In this document: positions 1 to 9,623 of the stretch, piece after piece
How positions within the stretch are numbered: the first letter of the stretch is position 1
Layout of the letters: every line of letters starts with the position of its first letter
Assembly (NCBI RefSeq): GCF_020567525.1
Contig: NZ_JAJCVI010000001.1
Location: 124,001-188,000, forward strand
From: Halorubellus salinus
Lineage (GTDB): Archaea > Halobacteriota > Halobacteria > Halobacteriales > Natrialbaceae
Reading direction: 5' to 3'
DNA: 64,000 nt
Notes under the pieces: generated by a model
What the model was told of the DNA's origin: nothing
The model's database searches: none
Seen by the model: the letters and a program-made list of their open reading frames with translations, nothing else
Program-made: the position numbers and the translations under genes

Positions 1-825
1 CTTGCGCTCGTTCTCCTTCTCGGAGAGGAAGATGATGACGAACGCGTAGGGTTTGTTCACCCAGTACCGTTCCTCTTCGCGGAAGTGCGTCTTCTTCTCC
101 ATCGGAACGGCCTTCTCCAGGTCGTAGCGATTGACGACCGTCGTGTTCCCACCGGGGTCCGAGAAGAACTCGTCCTCCTCGATCTCGTCTTGCACGTTCA
201 CGGTGCGTTCCTCGACGACGTCCGCGAGCTCCTGTGCGAAGTCGTCGCCCTGACTGAGGACGCCTTCGACCTCTTCGTCCTCGAAGCTCAGGTAGTCGGT
301 CTCGTCGAACTGGACCTTCTCGCCGTCGCCGTCGGTCGGGACGTCGCCGTCGCCCTCGTAGTAGTACTGCCACTTGAAGTGCTCCCACGTCCACGTGTCC
401 TTGACGACGGGCGTCGCCTCGGGGTCGACGTGGTCCTTGAACTCGTTCCAGAGCCACTTCGCGCCCGGGGCGACGTCCTCGGTGATGTGCGCGGCGAGGT
501 CGTCGGGATGCACGCCGATGTACGGTTCGGGATCGAAGTCGACGCGGTCCCAGTCGTCGCCTTCGGGAACCGTCTGGACAGTCCCCTCCTGGGTTCCCAG
601 GCCCATCCTGCTCGAATCCTCGTTCGTGTTCTCTTCGACGTTCCGGTAGAGTGCGGATACGTCGTCGCCGTACCCGTGCTCCTGCATGAACTCTCGCCAG
701 GTATACTCGCCAACCCGAACCGAGGAACCGTCGGTCGGGCCATCGGACGCCGCCTCGTCCGACGCCCCAGAATCGCCCCCATCGAGCCCGTCTTGCCCTG
801 TCTGGTCGGCGTCGTTGATAGCCAT
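1..825 (-). CDS. VirB11/PilB-like secretion ATPase, N-terminal part (3' end outside window)
   Basis: The reverse strand is open from ATG at 825 to the window edge, giving 275 residues. The first 40 residues are acidic and low in complexity, then a soluble alpha/beta region follows. The block at residues 254-262 (YWVNKPYAF) resembles the N-terminal domain of haloarchaeal type II/IV secretion ATPases (PilB/FlaI/VirB11 relatives), just before the NTPase core, which lies outside the window. Such ATPases power assembly of type IV pilus-like filaments at the cytoplasmic membrane together with a PilC/TadC-type protein. No Walker motifs are visible here, so the assignment rests on the N-terminal block only. 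It lies downstream of, but 490 bp from, the signal peptidase gene on the same strand. Confidence 0.68.
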   Translation of the reverse strand, partial: MAINDADQTGQDGLDGGDSGASDEAASDGPTDGSSVRVGEYTWREFMQEHGYGDDVSALYRNVEENTNEDSSRMGLGTQEGTVQTVPEGDDWDRVDFDPEPYIGVHPDDLAAHITEDVAPGAKWLWNEFKDHVDPEATPVVKDTWTWEHFKWQYYYEGDGDVPTDGDGEKVQFDETDYLSFEDEEVEGVLSQGDDFAQELADVVEERTVNVQDEIEEDEFFSDPGGNTTVVNRYDLEKAVPMEKKTHFREEERYWVNKPYAFVIIFLSEKENERK

Positions 826-969
826 TGCCTACCCCTTTACGCGTGCGAGCAAAAAACCTTCCACCGATTATCAGCGATGATACTTCCCTCCCCGTCCAGT
901 CACTTCGTTGTCTATTTCGGCATGCAAGTCAACGCTTGCTGTCGATTTCGATGGAAACGCCAGCGTTAC

Positions 970-1028
970 GCATCGACTTTATTTCTCCCTTATAATACCT
1001 GTATGAACTTCCATTTATATCTACGGCC
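970..1028. promoter_or_regulatory. AT-rich promoter-like segment
   Basis: This AT-rich stretch inside GC-rich DNA contains TTATAATACC near 990-999 and TTTATAT near 1013-1019. Read on the minus strand it could drive the secretion ATPase with a leader of more than 130 nt. Read on the plus strand it sits about 30 bp before an ATG at 1029 that opens a repeat-bearing reading frame. Which direction is used cannot be decided from sequence. Confidence 0.4.
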
Positions 1029-1133
1029 ATGTCACTAAATTCCACACTCGGGGTGCACGGCCACTGCATCCCCGGTAAGACGCAGTTACGAACCCGCGAC
1101 GTACACGCAACCAATACCTACTCCACGACCACT

Positions 1134-1253
1134 GACACCATCACAGAGCCAGCCACGGACACCATCACAGAGCCAGCCACGGACACCATCACAGAGCCAG
1201 CCACGGACACCATCACAGAGCCAGCCACGGACACCACCACGGAGCCAGCTACT
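1134..1253. repeat. 24-bp tandem repeat, four exact and one diverged copy
   Basis: Four identical 24-bp units run from 1134 to 1229 and a diverged fifth covers 1230-1253. In the plus frame beginning at 1029 each unit encodes TDTITEPA, a Thr/Glu/Pro-rich octapeptide of the sort seen in haloarchaeal surface linkers. In the minus frame it encodes Trp/Cys/Arg-rich peptide unlike neighbouring proteins. The array lies in the 490-bp gap between the signal peptidase stop and the secretion ATPase start. The rest of that gap shows no convincing gene. Confidence 0.9.
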
Positions 1254-1315
1254 CCGGAGGACACTGCCCACCACTCGCACCACAGGCAGCCCCAGGGCGA
1301 CAACCGGCCCGGCAG

Positions 1316-2452
1316 TCACCTGCGGCCGGACTCCCGACCCCGGCCCCCGCTGGTCGCACCAGGCGACCCGGTCGGCGTCCGCTTCGGGGGAACGAGCGAT
1401 GCGAACAGGAGGAACGGGATAGCGACCAGCAGGTCGACGACGACCACCGGCGCGAGCGGGTGGAATCGGTACAGCGAATCGAGGACGCCGGTCGGGAGGA
1501 CGACCGGATACCGGTGAACGTCGAGCGACCGACGGTAGTTCCCCAGTTCCGGTGGCGCCGTCAACGTCACCGAGACGTTCGCGCTCGACCCGGGAGGGAC
1601 GACGCCGGACGCGTTCTCGACCGCGATACCGTCGCTCGCCGGGTCGGCGTAGTACCTGATGGGGAACAGTCGTCCACCGGGGACCCGGTAGGTCGTTCGC
1701 TCGGACTCCCCCGCCGGAATCACGCCCGCCCCAGCGAGGTCGCTCTCCGCACTCACGACGTCGTACTGTACGGGTCCAAGGGGTAGGAGCATGCTCGCGG
1801 TGGCAGCGACGACGACGGCGACGGCGGCGAGCAAGGCGATGCTGCGGACAGAGAGCGTCGGCGTCCTGTCGCCCTCCTCGTTACGACCTCTCGCGCGTAC
1901 CCGCTCGCGACCGGCTGCGCTCCCGCCGAACGCCAGCAGCACCAGTCCGGTCGCGGCGGCGCCGACCCACAGCCCACCGGAGCCACCGGGAACCGAGAGT
2001 CCGACCCGCTCGAGCAGGGCGGCGGTCCCATCTCGGACGCCAGTCACCACCGTCCCGAGCGCCGGAACGACGAGCGGCCCGCCCCCGACCTCGAGCGCGA
2101 CCGCGACGACCTGCGACCGACGGACCGGGGGTTCGCCCGCGGACTGGTCGGTGAACGGGTTCGCGTCGCCCTGCGTGACGTATCCGCGCTCGGTCACGTC
2201 GACGACGCGGTGAGTCGTCAGTCCGCCTCCGTTCAGCTCCTGGGCGCGGTAGATTATGACGTCGCCCTCCTCGGGCGCCCCGGCGACCGTCGTCGGGACG
2301 GCGACGAACCCGTCCCCGGTTTCGAGCGTCGGCGCCATGCTCCCCGTCCGAACGTAGCTCAGGAGCAGCGGCTGCCCGACGGTACTCGCTACCAGGAGCA
2401 CGACCACGATGACGACGACCCCGGTGACCGCCCTCGAACGAACGGACGTCAT
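1316..2452 (-). CDS. S26B (SEC11-type) signal peptidase I with long C-terminal extension
   Basis: This 378-residue membrane protease would remove signal peptides from exported proteins. Residues 8-30 are a membrane anchor. The catalytic Ser is S38 in RTGSMAPT, followed by H81 in TTHRVV and an Asp in QGDAN (D95), the Ser-His-Asp arrangement of archaeal/ER-type S26B enzymes. The peptidase core ends near residue 165. It is followed by two further hydrophobic segments, an extracytoplasmic beta-rich domain (about 225-320) and a last membrane span near 335-358, making it roughly twice the usual length. It starts 43 bp after the DUF1102-type secreted protein, which suggests an operon in which it processes its neighbour, as SipW does for TasA in Bacillus. 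That role is inference. Confidence 0.85.
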   Translation of the reverse strand: MTSVRSRAVTGVVVIVVVLLVASTVGQPLLLSYVRTGSMAPTLETGDGFVAVPTTVAGAPEEGDVIIYRAQELNGGGLTTHRVVDVTERGYVTQGDANPFTDQSAGEPPVRRSQVVAVALEVGGGPLVVPALGTVVTGVRDGTAALLERVGLSVPGGSGGLWVGAAATGLVLLAFGGSAAGRERVRARGRNEEGDRTPTLSVRSIALLAAVAVVVAATASMLLPLGPVQYDVVSAESDLAGAGVIPAGESERTTYRVPGGRLFPIRYYADPASDGIAVENASGVVPPGSSANVSVTLTAPPELGNYRRSLDVHRYPVVLPTGVLDSLYRFHPLAPVVVVDLLVAIPFLLFASLVPPKRTPTGSPGATSGGRGRESGRR

Positions 2453-2495
2453 CTAGCGTGCACTCTCCGAGCCATGCTCAAAAGGATGACTCACG

Positions 2496-3749
<1,254 letters not shown>

Positions 3750-3911
3750 GTATCAGAAGTCCCGGTGGACGACGACTCCGGCGTCGCTCGACAGGCGACG
3801 CGCCGGACGGTCCTTCCAACTGGGTCACCCGGCCCCCAGCCGAACGTCACGGAAGACACGTACACTCGCATTGTCGGTGCATGCGTCTAGAATACCATTG
3901 TATTAGTCGTC

Positions 3912-4116
3912 TTGAACCGGTTCAAAACCCGCGTGAAGGCGCCGTCCGGACGACCGGAGCCGTCCGCTGCGGTCGCAAGTCCCAGTGAACGGTCGCGTTG
4001 CCCCGGGGCGGGCGCCCCGAGAGCCCTCGGTCCGGTTCGACGCGATTGCAGGCGGATGCGGGCGGACGCTGGCGGCCGTAATCGTCGCATCCGGCCACTT
4101 CAAACAGGTTTTGAAG
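3912..4116. promoter_or_regulatory. pair of palindromes in the intergenic region between divergent surface-protein genes
   Basis: TTGAACCGGTTCAA at 3912-3925 is a perfect 14-bp palindrome. CTTCAAA at 4098-4104 and TTTGAAG at 4110-4116 form a second inverted repeat with a 5-bp spacer. Both share the TTCAA/TTGAA theme and lie 82-286 bp upstream of the beta-helix protein start at 4198, in the 448-bp gap to the oppositely transcribed gene at 3749. They are candidate operators for a dimeric regulator, possibly the nearby DUF7344 protein. No other gene is apparent in 3750-4197. Confidence 0.45.
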
Positions 4117-4197
4117 CCCGACCGGGCGCTGTAAGGGACGATGGTGTTCGTTCAAGAGACTGAATACAATCACTCTATGGCCAGTTGAACCGACCGC

Positions 4198-6426
4198 ATG
4201 GAGCGACGGAAACTACTGATCAGTATCGGCGCGCTCGGGACAGGGGGAGCGGCGGCCTTCGGGACCGAGGCGTTCACGAGCATCGAGGCGGAACGGAACG
4301 TCGACGTCCAGGTCGCGGGGGACTCCAGCGCCTACCTCGCATTCCAGGCGCTCGACAGCACCAACGGGAACGACTACGTCACCACGGAGGACGACGACAC
4401 GCTCTCCATCACCCTCGACGGTTCCGGGGGCGCCGCCGGCAGCGGCGTGAACCAGGACGCGATCACGCAGATCGAGGACCTGTTCAAGGTCGTCAACCAG
4501 GGGACGCAGTCGACGAGCGTCTACTTCGAGGACGACAGCGACGCGGTGACGTTCCGCGTGACGCGCTCGACGGACACCAGCACGAACGGGTCGAACGGCC
4601 AGTCCCTCGAAGGCGCCGACAACTCGGTCGAGCTCGACGTCGGCGAGCAGGTCGTCGTCGGCCTCACCGTCGACACCCTCAACAACGACGTCAGTGGCGG
4701 TCTCCTCGACGCCGTCACGGTGGTCGCGGACGCGAACGCGTCGGCGCCCGGCCAGAGCACGCCCGCGCCACAGTATGTCGTCGACGGCAGCGGCAGCCAG
4801 CCGAACACGTTCGCGACGCTCTCCGCGGCCCTCGACAGTTCGGACGTCTCCGCGGGGTCGGTCATCGGCATCAAAGGGAGTGCCAGCATCACCGAGAGTT
4901 CGCAGGTCGTCGTCGACCAGTCGGTGACTATCACCGGGTTCAACGGCACTCCCAGCATCGATGCGACCACGTTCACGGGGGATGGTGGTGCCATCGACAT
5001 CGACGCCGACGACGTCACGCTCCGGAACTTCGAACTGAACTATCGAGACCTTGCGAGCTCTGGAGGCGCCACGAACGGTGTCGAAGCGGCAGGCGATTAC
5101 AGTGGCCTGACTGTCGACGGGCTGGTCGTCACGAACGTTGGAGACCTCACCGGTCAGCCAGCAATCAACACGGAGAAGGTCGACGACGTCACGATAACGA
5201 ACAACGACGTCTCCGGAGGCGCAATCGGTGTCAATCACCAGAAGGATGCCGCGAGCGACACCGTGACCGTGACGGGGAACACTATCAACGCAAATCCCGG
5301 TGGGTCCGGCAACGTCACCGAGGGCATCTTCGTCTATGGCGAGGGACTCTCGAAGAAGACCCTCGAACTCGCTGCGAACGCGGTCAATAATCAGGGAGGG
5401 AGCTCCCGAGAGATCCTGGTCGCCACGAGCGCGTCGGAGATGCCTAACAGTCTTAATGGTGTCTCCGGGACGGATGCGTTCTTCCGGACCCTCCTCGAAG
5501 GCAACGATGTCAATACCGTGAGCGTCGCGGGGAGTGACGGAGTGACCGTCGATGCCAACGGCAGCGCATCGAACGTCTACGCTGAAATCCAGACCGGGGT
5601 CGACGAAGCCGGCAACGGTGGCTACGTCCGTGTGAAAGACGGCACGTACGATTCAGCGCCCGTGGTACTCGACGCACCAGGGCTGACTATCGAGTCCGAG
5701 AATGGGGTCACGCCCACGCTCGACGCGAGCGGAGCCGAGAGCGGAATGAACGTCGAAGCGGACGACGTCGTCGTCCGCGGGCTCAACATCGACTCGACCG
5801 GTGTCGGTGTCTCGTCCGGTGAGGTGGAGGGTATCTTCGTCGGTGACCCCAACGGATTCACCGACAGCTCTGGGGTCATCACCATCGAAGACGTCAGCAT
5901 CACGAACGTCGAGGGAACGAGTAAGTCGACTGAGGGAATCCACGTGAAGCACTACGACGCGGGCGACCCGATCGACGGGCTCACTATCAGGAACGTCGAC
6001 ATCGACGGGGTCACGTCTGGCGGCGCAGGCGGCAACGGCATCAAGCTTCAAGCGGACCTCAACAACATCGACGTCGTCGATACGACGATTCGGAACGTAA
6101 CTGGGAGTTGGGGGTATGGTGTCGTGCTGACCCCAGCCAGCCAAGAGAGCGGGATTCCGACCGCTGTCAACTTCGACGGGTTCTCGATTAACACGATCAC
6201 TGGTACCGATTACGACAGCGTCGGGATTGGAGTCGATAGCACGTCGGGTGGTCCCAGTGATACCGATGTCGCCGATCCAGACGAACTGTCGTTCACCGGT
6301 CCGAACACCGTGATCCAGACCGTTGACATCGGGATCGTGAACAAGAACACGAACAAGGACTACACTGCCCCGAGCAACGTCACGTTCCGGTCGGTCGGGA
6401 TAGAGGTGGCGAACCCCACGAGCTAA
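4198..6426 (+). CDS. secreted DUF1102 protein fused to a double right-handed beta-helix
   Basis: This 742-residue protein starts with MERRKLLISIGALGTGG, a signal typical of haloarchaeal SipW-dependent-type DUF1102 proteins. Residues about 28-180 form the DUF1102 domain (GSGVNQDAITQIEDL). Two successive parallel beta-helix modules follow, about 193-420 and 455-735. Each opens with a segment of the pectate-lyase-like type and contains repeated ITI/VTITNND and GLTIRNVDI rungs. Such folds bind or cleave polysaccharide or act as adhesins; no clear catalytic residues could be identified. It is encoded divergently from the signal peptidase operon, which may process it. The sequence is very rich in Asp, Gly, Ser and Thr, as expected outside a halophile cell. 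Confidence 0.78.
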   Translation: MERRKLLISIGALGTGGAAAFGTEAFTSIEAERNVDVQVAGDSSAYLAFQALDSTNGNDYVTTEDDDTLSITLDGSGGAAGSGVNQDAITQIEDLFKVVNQGTQSTSVYFEDDSDAVTFRVTRSTDTSTNGSNGQSLEGADNSVELDVGEQVVVGLTVDTLNNDVSGGLLDAVTVVADANASAPGQSTPAPQYVVDGSGSQPNTFATLSAALDSSDVSAGSVIGIKGSASITESSQVVVDQSVTITGFNGTPSIDATTFTGDGGAIDIDADDVTLRNFELNYRDLASSGGATNGVEAAGDYSGLTVDGLVVTNVGDLTGQPAINTEKVDDVTITNNDVSGGAIGVNHQKDAASDTVTVTGNTINANPGGSGNVTEGIFVYGEGLSKKTLELAANAVNNQGGSSREILVATSASEMPNSLNGVSGTDAFFRTLLEGNDVNTVSVAGSDGVTVDANGSASNVYAEIQTGVDEAGNGGYVRVKDGTYDSAPVVLDAPGLTIESENGVTPTLDASGAESGMNVEADDVVVRGLNIDSTGVGVSSGEVEGIFVGDPNGFTDSSGVITIEDVSITNVEGTSKSTEGIHVKHYDAGDPIDGLTIRNVDIDGVTSGGAGGNGIKLQADLNNIDVVDTTIRNVTGSWGYGVVLTPASQESGIPTAVNFDGFSINTITGTDYDSVGIGVDSTSGGPSDTDVADPDELSFTGPNTVIQTVDIGIVNKNTNKDYTAPSNVTFRSVGIEVANPTS

Positions 6427-6597
6427 GACGGTCTAAGGCCCCTGAGACTCGGGACGTTTCCTCCTTCCATCCGTCTTCGCCGGTTGAACTGTAGCCCTCA
6501 GTCTACTCTAGTCATATTGCTTTCGGGCGCCAAAGAAGTAGAATCTCACCCAGGCCGTCCGATGAATCTTCGTATCGCACGGCGTCGGTTCGGGATC

Positions 6598-7032
6598 CTA
6601 ATTGCTCGAACTCACACACTCGACGACGAGTGTCGTCGTCGTTCGGAACTGAATGCCATCCCCCTGTGCCTCGATCTCGGCTATCAACTCCCCGGACTCG
6701 TTGCTCTCGCAGGTTGCCTGTAATTCTACGCTCTTTCCTGGACCGAGGTCTTCAGCTGTGAGGCTTCCGCTGGTCACGTTCTCGCTCGTCGATTCTACCG
6801 TGACCGAGATGTCTACGTTCGTCCCGAACTGGTTCGTCACGACGAGCACCGGTCCGGTCGACCCGTTCTCGATCGGCGTTCCGGTCTCCTCGAGTGCGAG
6901 GTAGGCGTCGGCGTCGTTCGCGACGTTCACGTCGGCCGAGCGTTCGCTCTGGATGCTGTCGTAGCCGGCGGTGCCGACGATGAGGGCCGCGATGACGAAC
7001 AGTGCGAGGACGGCTCGACCGTGGTCGATCAT
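6598..7032 (-). CDS. small secreted DUF1102/TasA-like protein
   Basis: This 144-residue protein starts at ATG 7032, which overlaps the upstream gene's stop in an ATGA, so the two are translationally coupled. Residues 7-25 form a signal or anchor helix. The segment after it (SERSADVNVANDADAYLAL) matches the post-cleavage start of the beta-helix protein at 4198 (AERNVDVQVAGDSSAYLAF), so both appear to share an export route. The rest is a beta-sandwich-like domain with two cysteines (ATCES and VVECV) that could form a disulfide outside the cell. Its function is not known; it may be a filament or cell-surface subunit. Confidence 0.72.
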   Translation of the reverse strand: MIDHGRAVLALFVIAALIVGTAGYDSIQSERSADVNVANDADAYLALEETGTPIENGSTGPVLVVTNQFGTNVDISVTVESTSENVTSGSLTAEDLGPGKSVELQATCESNESGELIAEIEAQGDGIQFRTTTTLVVECVSSSN

Positions 7033-7601
7033 TCTACCTCCGGCGGTCGTTCGTACGTGCCCAGTCGTCGCCCCCGGGCGGTGTAGGTGTGTGCTGCGGC
7101 GAACACGAGGAGGGTGGCGACGAGGAAGGAGACCCACGCGAGGTCCGGGAGGGCGTCGAACGGTCCGGCACCCGTCGCGAGCGCGACGACGAGCGAGGCG
7201 CCGATCGCGCCCAGCCCCAGGTAGTACCCGTGCCAGGGCACCTCCGAGCCGTTGACGACCTCGAGGTAGATGGTGAGGTCCTCGGTCTCGTCGGTCACCG
7301 TCACCGTGCCCCCGCGCTCGTCGAACCCGAGGATGCCCGCGTCGTCCATCTTCGGCAGGTGGAGTTGCTGGAGCGAGGTGTAGACGGACTTGCGGTCCTT
7401 CGAGCCGACCTCGGACTCGTCGATGCCGTTCTCCCAGGCTGCGACCCGCTCCGCAAGCGACCCCAGCGGCACCTCGCTCCCGGCGGGCCGGTCCTGGAGC
7501 GCGTGCAGTACGAACCGGCGTCGCTGGTTACTGAGCACCGCAAAGACCGTCTCCTCGTCGAGCTCGCTCCCGTTCACCCCAGTGAGTAGTCCCCCGTTCA
7601 T
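7029..7601 (-). CDS. DUF7344-type winged-helix regulator with two membrane helices
   Basis: This 190-residue protein has residues 14-95 forming a winged-helix domain of the haloarchaeal DUF7344 kind (EETVFAVLSNQRRRFVLHAL, then SVYTSLQQLHLPKMDDAGIL). A short beta hairpin and two transmembrane helices (about 124-145 and 153-172) follow. It is probably a membrane-tethered transcription factor, a form common beside haloarchaeal surface-protein genes. Its stop overlaps the start of the small DUF1102 gene by 4 bp (ATGA), so it likely controls that gene and perhaps the neighbouring surface genes; this is inferred from context only. Confidence 0.75.
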   Translation of the reverse strand: MNGGLLTGVNGSELDEETVFAVLSNQRRRFVLHALQDRPAGSEVPLGSLAERVAAWENGIDESEVGSKDRKSVYTSLQQLHLPKMDDAGILGFDERGGTVTVTDETEDLTIYLEVVNGSEVPWHGYYLGLGAIGASLVVALATGAGPFDALPDLAWVSFLVATLLVFAAAHTYTARGRRLGTYERPPEVE

Positions 7602-8136
7602 CCCTCACTCACTCCCGGCGTCGTCGGTTCGTCTGGTCGTCCGCGTGATGCGTGTGTGGCCGTTCGAATCGTACTCGGTCGTGGGACGATAGCTCAAACC
7701 GTTCATCAATCTACAATCAGGTAGCCACGTCCTATAGTAAATATAATTAATGGTTACGTGGTATTCGAGGACGGATTTCCATAGGATATAACCACATTGT
7801 GCCTGAATATTAAACTCTGCATGCACCGTAATGGCCGTTTTCGGCAGTCGGACGGACAGCAATGAACCATTTCCGAGCCGACCCACCGAAAATCCGCTCC
7901 GGAACGAGGCGTCGAACGCTCTCCCGCGCACACCGCGACGCAACAACGTTGCAACAGCTTCATATAACGAACCGTTCAACGGGCTGGTATCTACAGCGGA
8001 TGGTCGAGAACGCAATCGCGGAACGCGAGCGGACGGAGGTCCCCCAGGACGCAGTGCGTCCGCCGTGGTGCGACAGCGTCGGCCCAGCAACGCCCCACGA
8101 ACACCGCCCGCACCTGTCGCCCCTTCGATCCGATCC
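7602..8136. promoter_or_regulatory. 535-bp divergent intergenic region, AT-rich in its centre
   Basis: No convincing gene is visible. The segment 7690-7830 is markedly AT-rich (for example TAAATATAATTAA near 7738-7750) and probably carries promoters for the DUF7344 operon on the minus strand and for the DUF5305 gene on the plus strand. The part from 7860 to 8136 is GC-rich and has no recognisable motifs. Confidence 0.4.
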
Positions 8137-9207
8137 ATGACTGAGTCCACCGGCGGCGAGACATCGACGCAGCCGCTCCAGTACAGGCGACTCGTCGCCG
8201 AGAACTACGCTCTCGTCCTCGCCGTCCTCCTCGTCGTCGGCGTCGTCGGTCTCTGGATGGGCTACACCGCGTTCCTCTCCCCGGCGACGGTGTCGGAGGA
8301 ACAGACGGTGTCGACGTGGTCGAAGACCGCGACCTTCACGCACAGCGCCGAGGTCACCAGGCGCAATCCCGTCTACGCCGTCGGAACCACACTCCGGGAC
8401 CGGACCGCGTACTTCCCACTGATCGCGCCCTCGCTCGGCGGCGAACATCGGTTCGACTACACGGCGAGCGACAACGCGTCCGTGGACGCGAGGACGACGG
8501 TCCGCCTGCTCACCCAGTCGACGGACGGCGACGAGACGTACTGGCAGTCCTCGACGCTCCTCGGGAGTAACGACGCCACCGACCTTCGACCAGGAGACAC
8601 CCTCCGGACGGACTACCGCTTCAACCTGAACGAGAGCCGGCGGACCATAGAGCGCATCGACGAGACGTTCGGTGACAGCATCGGCGATCCGGAGGTCGTC
8701 GTTCAGGCGACCACGCGCGTCACCGGGACCGTGAACGGTCGCACCGTCGACCGGACGTTCACGAGTAGCCTCACGCTGACCCCAGAAGGAGACGCCTTCG
8801 TGGTCGACGACCCCGGACGCGACCGCGAGTCGTTCACGCAGACGCGACGCGTCCAGCGCACGCAAGAGTACCCGATGCTCTGGAAGCTCTCCACTCCAGT
8901 CCTGCTCGTCGTAGGGTTCGGCGGTGCCGGGCTCCTCGCGTGGCTTCGACGGCTCGACCAACTCTCGCTCAGCCACGAGGAACGAACCCGCATGGTCCGC
9001 GCCCGATACGAGGAGTGGATCTCGCACGCCGACCTCCCGGCGGAACTCGACTACCCCGAGTCGAAGACGGTCGAACTCCATTCGCTGATGGACCTCGTGG
9101 ACGTCGCCGCGGACAGCAACAACCGAGTGCTGTACGACGCCACGCAGGGCCGCTACGCGATTCTCGACGACGAACGGTGCTACGTGTACGACGAAGCCAG
9201 CGCGTGA
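8137..9207 (+). CDS. DUF5305-type membrane protein
   Basis: This 356-residue protein starts at ATG 8137 (MTESTGGETS). The frame is open further upstream but that stretch is Arg-rich and lacks halophile-like composition. A transmembrane helix lies at about 25-45, then a 200-residue extracellular beta-rich domain, a second helix at about 250-271 and a 75-residue cytoplasmic tail ending in ATQGRYAILDDERCYVYDE. This architecture fits DUF5305, a haloarchaeal family that I recall being encoded near S26 signal peptidases and DUF1102 proteins, as here. It may be an accessory of the secretion or assembly module. No enzymatic motif is visible. Confidence 0.68.
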   Translation: MTESTGGETSTQPLQYRRLVAENYALVLAVLLVVGVVGLWMGYTAFLSPATVSEEQTVSTWSKTATFTHSAEVTRRNPVYAVGTTLRDRTAYFPLIAPSLGGEHRFDYTASDNASVDARTTVRLLTQSTDGDETYWQSSTLLGSNDATDLRPGDTLRTDYRFNLNESRRTIERIDETFGDSIGDPEVVVQATTRVTGTVNGRTVDRTFTSSLTLTPEGDAFVVDDPGRDRESFTQTRRVQRTQEYPMLWKLSTPVLLVVGFGGAGLLAWLRRLDQLSLSHEERTRMVRARYEEWISHADLPAELDYPESKTVELHSLMDLVDVAADSNNRVLYDATQGRYAILDDERCYVYDEASA

Positions 9208-9530
9208 GAATCTCGGGACAGCACCCGAACGCGACAGGTCCCCCTTCGAGGACGGCGCTGGCGGCTGCGAGTCATGGACTTCGAATCTCACGTTCCGTCT
9301 CGCTCCTGCCCTACGTCCGTCGCGAGGCCGGGCGTGACGGGAGTGCCGCGAGCGACCGACGGGAGCGAGTGGGACTCGGGAACGCTCGCTGAGCGAGCAC
9401 AGCGAATGAAGCGGCCGTGACGGGATTCGAACCGAAGTGAGACGGGCAGTCACTTCGTTCGGCTGCTGTGACTCACAGGCTCCGAACCCCCGGTTGCCCG
9501 TGGCGCTCCTCACGTCAGTTCGTCTCGCCA
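9208..9530. other. gene-free region with tRNA T-arm-like fragments
   Basis: No gene is seen here. Near 9420-9440 the sequence GGGATTCGAACCGAAGTGAG resembles the T-arm side of a tRNA gene without the rest of the molecule, followed by a short inverted stretch (CAGTCACTTCGTTCGGCTGCTGTGACT region). It lies directly beyond the 3' end of tRNA-Arg and may be a remnant of element integration at that tRNA. Confidence 0.35.
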
Positions 9531-9603
9531 CGGGCGTGGCGGGATTCGAACCCGCGATCGGGGGGTTAGGAACCTCCCGCCCTATCCGCTAGGCCACACG
9601 CCC
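9531..9603 (-). tRNA. tRNA-Arg (anticodon CCT)
   Basis: The reverse strand folds as a cloverleaf of 73 nt. Acceptor stem GGGCGTG pairs with CACGCCC, and D stem GCCT pairs with GGGC. The anticodon loop TTCCTAA carries anticodon CCT, and T stem GCGGG/CCCGC surrounds TTCGAAT, with discriminator G. It reads AGG arginine codons. One oddity is that the anticodon stem GGAGG/CCCCC has an A-C mismatch at its middle pair (29-41). No intron is needed, and CCA is not encoded. Confidence 0.9.
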
Positions 9604-9623
9604 GCGAGGGGCGCGGTGGAGAA

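Noticed and set aside
85-1038. Long plus-strand frame over the secretion ATPase region
   Set aside because: It is antisense to a better frame with halophile-like acidic composition and a recognisable block; its own translation is Val/Leu/Arg-rich with no domain.
1134-1253. CRISPR array
   Set aside because: Units are directly abutting 24-bp repeats without unique spacers, and no cas genes are visible.
7605-8150. 181-codon minus-strand frame between the DUF7344 and DUF5305 genes
   Set aside because: It runs through the AT-rich promoter region, has Arg/Cys/Tyr-rich non-halophilic composition and no recognisable domain.
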